Shown here in pieces: positions 23,501 to 36,109 of a stretch of 64,000 bases of DNA. Source of the stretch: Mangifera indica. Lineage: Eukaryota > Streptophyta > Magnoliopsida > Sapindales > Anacardiaceae. Within the stretch, counting starts at the first letter, position 1, and the number at the start of each line of letters is the position of its first letter. The notes below the pieces were generated by a model, which was given only the letters and a program-made list of their open reading frames with translations, made no database searches and was not told the DNA's origin. The translations under genes and the position numbers were made by a program. The DNA lies in the NCBI RefSeq assembly GCF_011075055.1, contig NC_058145.1, forward strand, positions 8,031,228 through 8,095,227. Direction: 5' to 3'.

Positions 23501-25300
23501 GTCATAAGGAACACAGGGATGCATAACAGAAACATACTTGTGTATGTATGATTAGAGGAACATGAAGGTGTAAGGCCAAGATACATCGATGCTGTAAGAT
23601 TTTGATAACAAAATTAAATCATGTAAATCATGTTCATATCATATACAACAACGGTAATATGAAATTTACATGTTGTTTTAAGAAATAAAGTATAAAAATA
23701 TGTAAACTACCTTGTACCTTATAATTTAATTTGAAATTAAGAAGCTTGAATCACTAAAATAAGTAATCTCTTGACTTGCACCCTTCAAGGAAGAAAAATG
23801 GAAGCTTTTCACGACTAAAGGAAGAAGAAGAAGAAAATTCTATTATTTTTCTATATTTCTCTCCCATTTATTAAGCTTAAACTTGATATTTATCTAGTTA
23901 AGCATATGTACAATTTCTATTGGCTTATACCTAAGAGTAACTAATATTTTGACATATGTTGATTAATTTGTACCCAAAATTATGTGTTCATCTTTCTAAA
24001 TAATTTCAAAAGTGTAAAATGATAATTTTGCCCATTTTTCTTAATCTTATTCAAAAAACGTCATTTTTATCCTAAAAAATTGCTAGCCAATCGGAGATAA
24101 ATATTTTCATCTTCATAACACAATTTTCTTTCTTGAAATATAGGTGTGACCTTCAAGGTTCATAGTAACATAGTTGTGAGCCCTATATCGGATGATACAT
24201 TTTATTATATCACTATATAATCTAAAACAATTGTTAATTGATATACTTCATTTTCCGTTATGAAACGAAGCTTTTACTGATCACGTGGTGTCATCTAGCA
24301 ATGTCCCATGACCCTTACATCACAATGAAGTGCAAGCTTTACATAATGTCAAATGAACCTTTCTTACTCATACTTATCATGTAGTCCAATCCCTTCGTCT
24401 TTACATCCTAATTAAACTTGGATTCATGGAATATCAAAATCCAATATTTACTCTCTTCGAATATCAAGTAATACATCATAACGTGTCGCATTGAAACTCT
24501 CTTCATGTGGTCTTTTATCTACACTGGCCAGTATCTTAGATTTTTATATTTCTCGATATTCATACAGAAACTCAGGAGCAATCGAGCTGATGGATCCCTG
24601 TATGATCATCAATTGTCCTCTCGCTCAAACAACATATGATCAACTCGGCTTTTGAAAGAGACATGATTAGCTCGTGGTATATACCATATGAACCATATGT
24701 CCCGAAATAAAGTACAACCATGATATCCCAGGTCAAAAGATCTATACACTAGTATGATTTTATGATGTATCATTGATTGCATATCATTGTCCATGTGATC
24801 ATCGTTTAACGGTCACGTTTGATAAACAATATAATATAATAACTTTTGATCAGTTCTCCAACCATCAACAGTTTTATTGTTTACCCATGTGTACATCCAC
24901 CATACCTAAAATCATCCAATGATATTCTATGGTGATGTAGCACATGCCTATTATGTAATACTATTACCCAAACAGATTGCCTATGTAGGGAACAATTTGA
25001 TGATGTTTATTAAAACTCATCGGGACCTTTCACATGTCATATGTATATAGCTAATATGGATGTAATATACAACTATAATATAGATATAAAAGTGACGCAG
25101 AAAACATGCGAAGTATGACAGAACTATTCCTTTATTAATAATATATATGCAAGATATACAAGTCTCGAAATTGACAAAATGATTGGTTTTTAGGACATAC
25201 TCTAATAGATGTATATACTAATAAGGGAGAAAATTTATTTTACCTCTAAGCAATATGCAAAGAAGGGGAAGAGAAAGAAAAAGAGAATAAAAAAACTTTA
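20593..25300. other. 4.7 kb without a recognised gene; decayed repeat sequence
   Basis: This follows the PIP5K stop (3' UTR at its start). From about 22570 to 23560 there are repeated CACAC/TGTGTG dyads (CACACTTATGTGTG, CGATCGTGTG, CATACTTGTGTATG), a style seen in LTRs of some plant Ty3 elements. The interval 24240-24850 reads like the non-coding leader of a large retrotransposon derivative. No LTR pair, primer site or coding domain was found, so both readings are weak. Frames of 61-88 aa here match nothing I know. Confidence 0.3.
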
Positions 25301-25319
25301 GTACTTCAAAATAAGTTAG

Positions 25320-26445
25320 CCAACTATAGCAAAGGTGGTCGACTGTATGAAGGACAACATAAACCTTAACTGAGTTGAATTCAAATCAAAAATAGAAAAA
25401 GTAAGGAAAGTAATGTACACTTAAATAGTCACCAACTATGTATATAAGTGACGAGAAATGTGAAAGCAATAGGGTTATATAAGAGATAGATATCTATGAG
25501 ATGCATCATATATTCGGTGCCAAGGTGTATTAGCCATATAGTTTAGTTTAGTTCAGTTTAATTCAGGTGTGTATGGTTAGGGATAATGACACTTAGTTTA
25601 TTTTTCACATGGTCAGTGGGATGCATCACATATATGCCTATAATAAGGGCTATTCAATGATGGTATTTTAGTTAACAATTTTGTAGTTATGCATATGTGG
25701 TAAAGGAAAGACTATAACTAGTTTTTCCAGTTGACCAAGGTATCGTAGCTAGTTAGCTTGATAATCCAGCTAGCATGTGTGCAAGACACAATAGTAGTAG
25801 ATATCATATATGTTAATTATTTTCACTAGTACATTAAATATGTTAAGGTCAACTTAGACCTTAGTAGATTATATGAGATGACATATGTATAAGGGCACGA
25901 AGGTGGTAAGAATAAACTAATGGGTAAAGAAGAATGTTGGAAAACATTCACATTAACCACATAGAGACTTAATGTTGGAATACATAATTTCAATTTTATG
26001 CTTTCTATTGGGTGATGAGAGGTCATATACTTATTGAGTGTTTTTCACTAACGTATTCATCTTTTTGTGGTTTTATAAGTAAAAAGGAGTAGTAGCGCAT
26101 GTAGGGGAGTCAGTAACTCAACAGAGTAGTTGGATAAGGGTGAAAGGGCAAATTTATTATTTTTAGATTTAATGTCATTTATGCATTTATATTTTCAGTT
26201 TTTGGATTTTATGTATTGTAATTGTGCACTGTTTAAGTTATGGGATTTCATACACTAGTTATGGGGACGGTGGTTAGTTATTTTATGAATTTCATATTAT
26301 TTTCAATTGCACATTTTTGCATGCATTTAAGTATTTAATATCATGTTATATTTTCATTGTATGAGTTAGGAAAGTAAGTTGTGTACATCTTTTTAAGTCA
26401 TATTTCATATAGGGGTATGTATATAAAAAAGGATGTTACATATTT
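25320..26445 (+). repeat. Dispersed LTR-like repeat, copy A
   Basis: Non-coding sequence sharing an ordered set of blocks with 28910-29780 and 62370-63050: GAGTTGAAT-C-AAATC, GAGATGCATCAT, TAGTTTAGTTCA, GTGGGATGCATCA, GCAAGACAC-A-AATAG, a TATTGAGTG-like block, a GT-TTTATAAGTAAA block (TTTTGTAGGTAAA in the others), and an end near GGGTATGTATA...GGATGTTACA. The order and the terminal TTACA suggest a decayed LTR or solo LTR. No target duplication was found. Confidence 0.5.
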
Positions 26446-26527
26446 CTTATGGCGATAATAGGTTGTAATATCCCCTTTCCCTAAAAGTACTATCCTCAAG
26501 GAGAAACTAATATACTTAACTAATAGA

Positions 26528-27605
26528 GTATGCATTCCTTTAGAAGTATTCATGCATATGCGCACATTCATCTATCTTATTTACAACTACTTGTTTTAGT
26601 TAAAATAGAAATGAGCAATCCTTTACTGAGGTAACCTATTTCCATTATTTTTTATGTTGGTAAACTCTGACAAAAAATGCATTGACTATCGTCGGTGAAT
26701 ATTTCACCAATGCACAAATTATTCTTGATTGGGTCTAGATCAACCATTCTTGCCCCTCATAACAAAAATCAATATAATAACAAATGAAAAAAACCCAAGA
26801 TTCTTCATATTGTCATTAATTTCAGGTGATGTGCTAGGATAATAGTGAAAATAATCAAAACAACTAATAAAAATATGAAGGTGAGCACTCACCAAGCCAT
26901 TTCTGGAAGAATAGAAAAAACAATAAATTTGAACATGAATCAACAAAATAACAAAGTCCTTGGCGGGTATATACAAAAAGAAAGAAAAAGAAAACAACAC
27001 AAATAATAATAATAATAATCAACAAAACAACAAAATTTGAACATGAATCAACAAGGTATGCATTCCTTTAGAAGTATTCATGCATATGCGCACATTCATA
27101 TATCTTATTTACAACTACTTATTTAAGTTGAAATAGAAATGAGCAATCCTTTAATGAGGTAACCCATTTCCATTATTTTTTATGTTGGTAAACTCTGACA
27201 AAAAATGCATTGACTATCGTCAGTGAATATTTCACCAATGCACAAATTATTCTTGATTGGGTCTAGATCAACCATTCTTGCCCCTCATAACAAAAATCAA
27301 TATAATAGCAAATGAAAAAAAACCCAAGATTCTTCATATTGTCATTAATTTCAGGTGATGTGCTAGGATAATAGTGAAAATAATCAAAACAACTAATAAA
27401 AATATGAAAGTGAGCACTCACCAAGCCATTTCTGGAAGAATAGAAAAAAACAATAAATTTGAACATGAATCAACAAAATAACAAAGTCCTTGGCGGGTAT
27501 ATACAAAAAGAAAGAAAAAGAAAACAACACAAATAACAATAATAATAATCAACAAAACAACAAAATCCTTGACGAATATATACAAAATGAAAGAAAAAGA
27601 AAACA
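26528..27605. repeat. 528-bp tandem duplication plus a short partial copy
   Basis: Copy 1 is 26528-27055 and copy 2 is 27056 to about 27560, with very few differences. After copy 2, about 65 bp of its end (CAAA-TCCTTG-CG--TATATACAAAA and the purine tract) is repeated once more to 27605. The - strand frames at 26740-27000 and 27263-27466 are the same reading from the two copies and look accidental. Confidence 0.92.
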
Positions 27606-28909
27606 ACACAGATAATAATAATAATAAGTTATAACTTCTGTTAAATTGTGAATGATCATCCCCAATTAATAATAATAATAATAATACATCAAGAAAGGTG
27701 CACCCACATGCAGAGAAAGGTTGCATAAATGCAGAGAAAAGAAGCTAAAGTATCAAATGTAACATGAGAAAACCATAGAAGATGAGAAAATGTCACCAAA
27801 TATAGGCATGGTTGAACTGGGAAATGTAATCCCACCATTAATAGCTAGAGCAACATCTATCTACCTTGCCTCATTGAATAATTAAAAGAAATAATCAAGA
27901 TTTAAAAAAAAAAAACAAGCAATTTGTAAAAAGTGCAAATGTAGTGATTAGTTTCTTTTTCTATGAGAGCAAATATAGTGAAGATGAAAGATGAAAAAAA
28001 TGCAATTTATAAAAGCAAGACAGAATGAATACAATTTATAGAAGTAAAGTTGTTGGGTGCTTGGTTTTTGTCGTGCATAAAATAACAGAATTTACTAGGG
28101 GTCCCACTTAAAACAAAATTCACTATTAATTAAATCAAGTAAAAAACCAAAGCCAATAATTTCCAAAATTTTCAATAGTATCTTCACTTATACAATGAAA
28201 AGAATACACACACAAGAAACGTAATATTCAGATGAAAAAGAACCGACTCCTATGTTCTCTCTCATTTTTCTTCTTCTTTCGTATAAAGTGATGGGGCACG
28301 TGTTGCTCTATCATTCGTTATAAAAAAATAATTATAATTATTTTTAGCATTTTTTTATTTTACAGTATAAAATGACAAACTAACCCTTCAAGTGTCTTGT
28401 TTCTATCAGCTAAAATTATCTTAGTTGATATATAGCCATTGATTTCAATGAAAAATTTATAACTGTTAATCTACAATAATGATAGTGCATTCAATGCGCA
28501 GTTGCCAATTTCCTTTTAAATCGTCAACTTTTTCAAATTGGCTACACATGGCCATGCTATGTTATTACACATCAACGAATTTAAAAGAACTTGCGAAGGA
28601 ATCAATGGCAATCATCAAAACATGTGCCAAACACTCAAACAATCTTATTTGCTTGGTATGCATGGGTGTGCGTTCTCCTTGTGCACGATTATGTACCTTG
28701 TTTAAGATTTCTTACATGGCACATCATCCACTTGCTAACATAGCAAAGGATGAACGAGAATGTACCCTTCATACACAACCATTCATTAGCTTAAAAAATG
28801 ATATAAATACAATTTCAAATGTACTCAAGACATTAAAGGAAAATATTGTTTTACCCTTGGTGTACTTGTGGGTGTTACAACCTTAAGGCTATAAAGGATT
28901 AAGAATTCA
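27606..28909. other. Gene-free stretch with AAT triplet repeats
   Basis: (AAT)n tracts occur at about 27613-27628 and 27667-27685. The 135-aa frame at 28479-28886 (+) has no recognisable domain, signal or splice context, and is treated as chance. Nothing else is seen. Confidence 0.4.
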
Positions 28910-29780
28910 AGAAAGATATAAATGAGGTACCCAACTGTGTGGATGACAACACAAACTTAGATTGAGTTGAATCTAAATCGAAAAGTTAGCAACAAGGTTG
29001 GATACCTATGAGATGCATCATGAACTTGACGTCAATGTGCATATCCATCTAGTTTAGTTCAAGTGTACATGGTATGGATATGACTTTTAGATATTTCTCA
29101 CGTGATTAATGGGATGCACTATGTATGTATCCAAGATAAAGGTCATCTTCAAATGGTTAGTCAGTTGTTTCAATTAGTTTATATGGTAAAAGAAAAAGTT
29201 GTTATCAGAGATTTTCCCATGTGATCAGAGTGTTCCAATTAGATAGCCTAATAGGTTATTTGGTATGTGCACAAGACACCACAATAGCTTTTACCAAGGC
29301 ATAATATATGTCTAATCTAACTTGGATCTCGCAGTTTTTGTGGATGATCCATGTCAAGGCACAGAGGTGTTGTAGTGTGACAATAGTTAGCTTACAAATG
29401 GAATGCAAATTTTTTCATCAAATAATTTATTAGCCATGGGTGCTGAAGGTCTCCACTTACTGAGTTTTGCTCATGTGTTTTCATTGTATGTTTTGTAGGC
29501 AAAGGTGAGTAGCAGGATAGGCAAGATCTAGTGGTCCAGCTAGCGACTGCATAAGGCAAGGGATTATTATTATTCAATTCTATTATTATCATCACCATCA
29601 GTATATTTAAACATTTGGAATTTTTATGAATTTTGATTAATAAAGTGTTTCTATTACATAACCTTTTTACACACTTTATAATTATAATCATGCATTAAAG
29701 TTTTCTAATAGTCTAGTTGTGCATGTCTTTTTTAGCATATTCTCATTAAGGGTATATATCTTTAGAAAGGTGTTACATTT
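28910..29780 (+). repeat. Dispersed LTR-like repeat, copy B
   Basis: The block order is the same as at 25320-26445: GAGTTGAATCTAAATC, GAGATGCATCATGAAC, TAGTTTAGTTCAAGTGT, GGGATGCACTATG, GTGCACAAGACACCACAATAG, TTTTGTAGGCAAAGGTGAG, then GGGTATATATCTTTAGAAAGGTGTTACA at the end. It is non-coding and no target duplication was found. Confidence 0.5.
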
Positions 29781-31625
29781 CATATGCTATCTCATTATTC
29801 TAAAACCTTTAGCCAAACAATCCAAATTAGCATCGATGGCGTTTGACTTATACATCACCATCCTCATAAACTTCTCTACATAAGTACTTTTATTCTCCAT
29901 CCTTTTCTTCGTGATGCCCAGATTTCATGTGCTCCAATATTGTTGAGAAATACATTTTTTCTATAATTTAGGAAACCCTAGATTGTTACAATTTTGTTAG
30001 AGATTTAGTATAAGCTTTTATGCTTATGAATATATGGAGAACGACCCAATCAAGTCTCATAGATGTATGGACCTAAAGTATAAGCTTTTATTCTTTAAGG
30101 ATCAAGATGAAATAATCTAAAAGTGAATGGGTTTGGGTGAAACTATACATAGTTGACTTTATCAAAATTGGATAATGACAAGTTGAAAATAGATAAAAGC
30201 TAGGTCACATGCATAACCATGAATGATCAATGCATGCTCGTGCATCATCTTAGGTCGATATTATCCATTGGTTTTATCACATATCTCAAAATTTAAATAA
30301 TCATGAATTTGACAAGATAAAATAACAATTGGGTGCATGGGCATGCATGATGATGGATAGTAATGCATCATTTCCTATTAAAGTAGACAAATTTTTAGCT
30401 TTGAAAGACTTTTGTCCAACCATATGCATTCATTTTCGTTCTCGTTAACCAAAGTCCTAGTAGGTTGTATAGTAATCGTTGGTGGCCTCTTTTTTAACTT
30501 GTGCTTTGTGTGGATAGTAAAGTGTTTACTTACCTTTGGAACGAAAGTTGTTAACATAGTCTCACCACATTAAAGAAAAAGGAATCACCTACATTGGTGC
30601 ATTCTCACATGAGTAGCATGTTGTAAAACAGTTCTCATTAAACAAATCCTTGGAGAGGTTTATGGTATATACATGTGTGTGTGTGTGATATGTTTATTTT
30701 GTATGAAAATTTAAATCATGGTTTTTGCTACATATGTGTTCTTTCATAACCATAAACGCCAACACTAGTTTTGGAAAATAGGAGAGCTTATGGTGCGGTA
30801 TCATTCTAGTGATAAATTATTGGTGTGAAAGTTTGCACTACCGAGAAGTACAACGAATTTAGTTGGACTCAAGTGGAAGAATACGAAAAATACAATAGAG
30901 AAAATGGAGAGTCATTAATTAACATTGTTCAACAAAAATTCAAAGAGTTTACATCCACGATAGTATTATTATTTAAGTAAAGAGAGAGTACAACGTTGTA
31001 ATATTGAAACAATATGATGTTTTTAGATGTCTCTATTTATATGATACTTTAGACATGTCTTTATTCTTCTTTGATCCTTTTCTCTTTCCACTCTTAAGAA
31101 TTTTTATTAGTAGAAGTTAGAGTTATAACTACCTTAGATACTATTCAAGTTGGTGGCTTAATTGGTGTCTTTGCGATTCCATTATGATTGTTAAAACTGA
31201 GTGAAGCGATTCTCTTACAATTGGAAACAATTATTTAATACTTGTAGATTATGAAAATCATGGTAAATTCAGTCTTTATCTTTAGTTTGCAGCTTCTAGA
31301 AAAAACTATATTTTGATTAAGGCTTCTTAGATCTACTGGCTATAAACTAGAGTTATGCTTATTTGTTAGTCATTTATCATCCTTGAGAGTCGTATTCATA
31401 AGTTTGATCGAACAAAAGTTTTGACTACATAACATTGCCCATTATTTAATATATATATAGAAAAATATTTATGTTAACTTTCATCGTCTCTGTAACAATA
31501 AATAACTTAACGTTTATGATAAGATAATTAAGTGATAAACAAACAAACATATTTGATTAAGACTTTTTCTTTTCTATTCAAATTAAGACTCATTTAGCTT
31601 TAATAAATATTTTTATTCTTAACTT
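29781..31625. other. Gene-free stretch
   Basis: AT-rich sequence with a short (TG)n near 30670-30687. No coding, RNA or element signal could be supported. Confidence 0.4.
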
Positions 31626-31630
31626 TTATA

Positions 31631-32636
31631 GGTGTATTTGGATGGGATAATCATTTATTAAAAAAATAATAATAACAATAAATAAAACATTACTTAAAAG
31701 ATAAATTATTTAAGAGATTATTAAATATTAATAATATTGTTTTTGGTTGAATTGACATTTATAAATAATTATTGTGTCTGTTTAATAGTAATAAAAAATA
31801 TTTAGATATTATTTTAGATTAATTCCCTTGATATATTAAATTAAATCAACGGTGTGGAGATAGGGAAAACTACAACAAATTAAAGGTGTAGGGTTGAATG
31901 AGAAATTGCTGGGAAAAATTATAGGTAAACAAATGATTTGGCTTGAATTTGACACTTTTCATCTTATCATATCTATCAATGTCGAATGTTTCTCCTCTCA
32001 AAATCGATTGCTTCTCATCTTGTTCAACCCATCTTTTAGATCCAAGCAAAATTAACTACTTCTCATCTTGATTAAACCCTCTTCCAAATCCAACAAAATC
32101 ATTGAAATTGAAAAAATCGCTCTCATTGCTCCTCCCGATGGTGGTTGGTGTTTTGTACATTATAAATTTCAATGTCTTTCACTAGAATATTTTAGCTTAG
32201 CCATTTCTACAATTTTGGTAGGATCTTGTTGTCGTCAAAAAATTTTGTTGGTCAAATGGTGGTGTGTTGCAAAGTTGGTGGAAGAGTAATATTAATATAA
32301 AATGATGGCATTTGTTTCTTAATGGTTGTTTGAAAAATGGTAAAATGATAAGAATAGTGGCTTAGGGTTATGTGTAATTTAAATTAAATTAAGGGTTATT
32401 TTATCCTAAAATTTAATGAATAAAGATAAAATTATAATAAAATTAAGATTATTTTTGCAATCTTTTTAATATTAAGATGATGATAGTAATCAAATTACAT
32501 TTATATTATCTATTATATCAACTCGATTATAAATGAAGACATAAATATTTTATTATATAACAAACCCAATAAGACAATATCAATAATTAAAAATAAATTA
32601 CCATGATAATCACATATTATCTTGAATCAAACACCC
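31631..32636. mobile_element. 1-kb MITE-like element
   Basis: The ends GGTGTATTTGGATGGG and, inverted at the right, GGGTGTTTGATTCAAG are flanked by the 5-bp repeat TTATA (31626-31630 and 32637-32641). The interior is AT-rich with a less AT-rich centre (32040-32290) that has a 73-codon frame of no known family. The superfamily is not clear from so short a duplication. Similar AT-rich sequence on both sides of the MULE (about 200-337 and 7674-7910) suggests another copy there. Confidence 0.5.
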
Positions 32637-33082
32637 TTATAGGTAACATAAATTGATTTATTTTAAATTACAATAATTTAAAAGAATCAACTAAATAATA
32701 TCACATTTTTAAACACATATCAATATAAAAATAGATAAAATGGAGAATCAATGTTTTCAAGCTAGTTCGAATGTCGAACCAATGAGGTGGAGTGATTAAA
32801 TCTAATCGGTGGTCAGATCTAGTCCTGGCCACGGGCCGGTTTAGCCCGTGAACCGGACCGAAACCGGCCCGGTTAAACCCGGAACCGGAACCGACAGACC
32901 CGGAACCGGCAGTGAACCGGAACCGAAACCGTGGCTCTACGGTTCGGTTCCGGTTCACATAAATTGAAACCGTGGAACCGCCGGTTCACACCGGTTTATG
33001 AACCGGCGGTTTACTGTGCTGAACCGAAAAAAATTTGAAAATTTTTTGAAATTTTTTTAATTTTTTTTTGAATTTTATTTAA

Positions 33083-33202
33083 AAAGGCAACGGTTCCCTG
33101 CGCAGGGAACCGTTGCCTTTTGAAGAAAATTTGCAGGGGACCAACGGTCCCCTGCAATTTTCAGTATCAGTGAAGTTGCAGGGGACCGTTGGTCCCCTGC
33201 AA
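33083..33202. repeat. Three palindromes in the hAT leader
   Basis: A perfect 38-bp palindrome (33083-33120; half-site AAAGGCAACGGTTCCCTGC) is followed by two hairpins with 12-bp stems, TTGCAGGGGACC, and loops AAC (33131-33157) and GTT (33176-33202). The second hairpin is the exact reverse complement of the first. They sit upstream of the transposase ATG and just inside the subterminal array. Confidence 0.93.
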
Positions 33203-33571
33203 TTTTTTGAAATTTCAATTTACCCCCCTATTTCTAATTTTTTTCAAAAAAATTTTTTTCTATATATACCCCTTTAAATTCTATTCTCTCAAATCTCAAT
33301 CTCTCTACTCTCTCACTCAATCCTTCAAACTCTCATTCTCATTCTTTAAACTCTTAATATTCTCTCAATCTTTCAATTCAATTAAATTTTCTTAAATTTA
33401 ATTAAATTCTTTCTTATTTTTTTATTAATTTCAATTTCAATTTTTTTTATACAATTCATAATTAATTATAGAATTTATTTCTATAATTAATTTTATTTAT
33501 TATTATTTTATTATCTTTTATAATTAATCATATAATTTATTTATATAATTAATTTTATTTATTATCAAAAA

Positions 33572-35686
33572 ATGGCAAGTAGTGGAAATTCTTCCGGTTC
33601 ACGAAGATTTGGTCAATATTCACATATATCAAATGTGAATGAAAATCAATTTATAGATGATTTTCATTCACAAGAAAGTGAAAACCAATATGAAGAGGTG
33701 GAGCAACAACAACAACATCAACAACAAATGGAGATGGAACAACAATCTCAAAAAATTCCTACATCCGATATTTTCAAAATTCATTTCAAGAAAATGCAAA
33801 AGGAAGATGGTAATTTTGATGTTGCTTGCAATTATTGTAGGCGAATTTACAAATTCAAACAAGGAGGTGGATACGGAACATTCAAAAGGCACTTGGAGTC
33901 AAAACATCCGGAAAAAATGGGACAAAGCCGAGGTCAAACACAAATAACCGGGTATGGTTCTTCTACACACAAATCTTTATTTATGTATAGTGATAATAAA
34001 AGTAAAGAAGAATTTGCAAAAATGGTAGCAATAGATCATTTAGCATTTAGTTTTGGTGAAAATTTAGGTTTTAATAATTATTGTAAAACTGCATTAAATC
34101 CTGCATATAAAACTATTCCAAGAAATACATTAAAAAGAACATTATTTAGTTTATATAAAAAACAAAAAAAAGAGTTAATTCAATTTTTTACAAATTTTAA
34201 TGGACGTGTATCTCTATGTAGTGATATTTGGAGTGACCATTGGCAAGTTCACTCTTATATGGGTATAACTTGTCATTGGATAGATGATGATTTTCTATTA
34301 CAAAAAAGAATTTTATCATTTAGGATGTTTGATGAACGACATACGGCTGATAATATTTATAGAATAATTAAAGGAATATTAGAAGAATATAAATTACTTT
34401 ATAAAATTTTTTCAATTTCATTTGATAATGCACGTTCAAATACTGCCTCAATAAATAAATTAATTGAAATTTGCAGACCTAATTTAGGTGGTAGATTTTT
34501 TCATATTAGATGTGCATGTCATATGTTAAATTTATGTGTACAAGATGGTTTAGAATGTCTTAATAATTTTATTAGTCCAATAAAAATAGCAATTTCATAT
34601 TTATGGACACATCCCCAAATTATGAAAGAATGGGGTAAATTTTGTAAACAACATAATAAAAGACCAAAAAGATTTCCTAAAGATGTGCCGACTCGTTGGA
34701 ATTCAACATATGAATTACTCAACGAGTCATTTGATTATAAGGATTTATTATGCTCATTTATTTCACAAAATGTGCCACAAATTATATTATATCCCCAACA
34801 TTGGGATATTTGTTCAAAAATTTTAAATGTATTAAAAAATTTTAATAATGCAACATATACTTTAAGTGGGGTTTATTATCCCACTTCTCATTTATTTTTA
34901 AATGAAGCTGTTAATATTATTGGAGCTTTACAAGAAGCCGAACAAGATATTCTTTTACAAGAAGCCGTTTCTTTAATGAAAACAAAATGGTTAAATTACT
35001 ATAAAATAATTCCAGAACTTTTTCTTGTTGCATGTTTTTTTGATCCTAGATTTAAATTAGATGGTGTCACAGATTATTTGACATTATATTATGAATGTTT
35101 GCAATTAGATGAAGTTAATATTCCATTAACTATAACTAATATTATGAATTTAATTAAAGAAATTTATGCTGAATATGCATTAATTTATGGTGGTTCTTCT
35201 TCCTCTCTACCACCTATTGCCCCATCATCAACCCAAAATATGAGTTATGGTGATCGTATTATGATGCAAAGGGGCAAAAGACCAAGAGGAACATTAGGCT
35301 CCACCTCGGAGCTTGATATTTATTTAACTACTATTTTTGAGTTTGGTGACAGCAATATAGGTAAAGACTTTCCAGTTTTAGAATGGTGGAGTCGACACGC
35401 ATCAACTTTTCCAATATTGACAGCTATTGCTAAACAAGTTCTAGCAGCACCGGTATCAACTGTCGCAGTAGAACAAGCTTTTAGTCAAGGGGGTAATATA
35501 TTGGATGAGAGACGATCAAGTTTGGCTCCCGAATCTATTGAAGCTCAAGTATGCGTGGACGATTGGACAAGAGCCGAATTACGACAACAAGAAATAAAAG
35601 TAGACTTCAATGAAGAATCGCTTGATTTAACTACAGATAGTTCGATGACGACGGGAAATAATACTCAAGATAGTGGAGGTGAATGA
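33572..35686 (+). CDS. hAT transposase with BED zinc finger, uninterrupted
   Basis: It catalyses cut-and-paste transposition of the surrounding element. The 704-aa protein starts at ATG 33572 after an AT-rich leader. Domains: a low-complexity Gln-rich stretch (~residues 43-60); a BED-type zinc finger at about 66-113 (CNYCRRIYKF, then FKRHLESKH); the RNase H-like catalytic region with the first Asp in LCSDIW (~218), the second in SFDNARSN (~287) and a CACHMLN block; and the C-terminal dimerisation region (EWWSRHASTFP, then APVSTVAVEQAFSQGG) with the conserved Glu at about 650. Length and architecture fit plant RICESLEEPER/DAYSLEEPER-related hAT transposases, but here the gene lies within complete hAT ends, so it is a transposon gene rather than a domesticated one. 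It has no introns or stops. Confidence 0.94.
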   Translation: MASSGNSSGSRRFGQYSHISNVNENQFIDDFHSQESENQYEEVEQQQQHQQQMEMEQQSQKIPTSDIFKIHFKKMQKEDGNFDVACNYCRRIYKFKQGGGYGTFKRHLESKHPEKMGQSRGQTQITGYGSSTHKSLFMYSDNKSKEEFAKMVAIDHLAFSFGENLGFNNYCKTALNPAYKTIPRNTLKRTLFSLYKKQKKELIQFFTNFNGRVSLCSDIWSDHWQVHSYMGITCHWIDDDFLLQKRILSFRMFDERHTADNIYRIIKGILEEYKLLYKIFSISFDNARSNTASINKLIEICRPNLGGRFFHIRCACHMLNLCVQDGLECLNNFISPIKIAISYLWTHPQIMKEWGKFCKQHNKRPKRFPKDVPTRWNSTYELLNESFDYKDLLCSFISQNVPQIILYPQHWDICSKILNVLKNFNNATYTLSGVYYPTSHLFLNEAVNIIGALQEAEQDILLQEAVSLMKTKWLNYYKIIPELFLVACFFDPRFKLDGVTDYLTLYYECLQLDEVNIPLTITNIMNLIKEIYAEYALIYGGSSSSLPPIAPSSTQNMSYGDRIMMQRGKRPRGTLGSTSELDIYLTTIFEFGDSNIGKDFPVLEWWSRHASTFPILTAIAKQVLAAPVSTVAVEQAFSQGGNILDERRSSLAPESIEAQVCVDDWTRAELRQQEIKVDFNEESLDLTTDSSMTTGNNTQDSGGE

Positions 35687-36109
35687 TAAGGTAAGGGGGT
35701 ACTGCCAGCTATTAGATATGCAAAGGTAAGAGAACTACGTAGGCTTTGATTCTTCTAAACCCCAAGAAGATACGTAGGAAGCTTAATTGAAAAATTAAGT
35801 CCAAGCCTTTCTTTTAAATTTCAATTATTGTAATTAATAATTTAAAAATTAAATCAAGATCATGTATTAGAATTGATGGTTCAATATCGGTTTCGAATCG
35901 AAACCGTCGGTTCCGAACCGAAACCGTCGGTTCCGAACCGGGGCCATGAACCGGAACCGGCGGTTCCGAACCGTGGACGAACCGTCCTGTTACGGTTTCG
36001 GTTCAGGGTCCTTATATTTTCGAACCGTGAACCGGCGGTTCCGAACCGAAACCGGCGGTTCCGAACCGAAACCGGCGGTTCATGAACCGTGGCCAGGTCT
36101 AGTCAGATC

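Larger units (their letters stand above)
32820..36101 (+). mobile_element. hAT DNA transposon, apparently intact
   Basis: This 3282-bp element is flanked by a perfect 8-bp target duplication, GTCAGATC, at 32812-32819 and 36102-36109. Terminal inverted repeats are TAGTCCTGGCCACGG on the left and TAGACCTGGCCACGG (inverted) on the right. Both subterminal regions (about 32835-33015 and 35880-36090) are packed with GGTTCCGGTTC/GAACCGGAACC-type repeats in both orientations, typical of hAT transposase-binding arrays. The single transposase frame is unbroken. An 8-bp duplication and this domain set define the hAT superfamily. This is the best candidate in the window for an element able to move. Confidence 0.94.

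Noticed and set aside
26740..27726. - strand hydrophobic frames of 67-102 codons
   Set aside because: They come from the 528-bp duplicated non-coding repeat, whose A-rich tracts translate as Phe/Leu/Ile runs on the opposite strand.
28479..28886. 135-codon + strand frame
   Set aside because: No recognisable domain, splice context or homology; composition fits chance in intergenic DNA.
33572..35686. Domesticated hAT gene (DAYSLEEPER-like host gene)
   Set aside because: It lies within complete terminal repeats with a perfect target duplication, so it is a mobile element gene.
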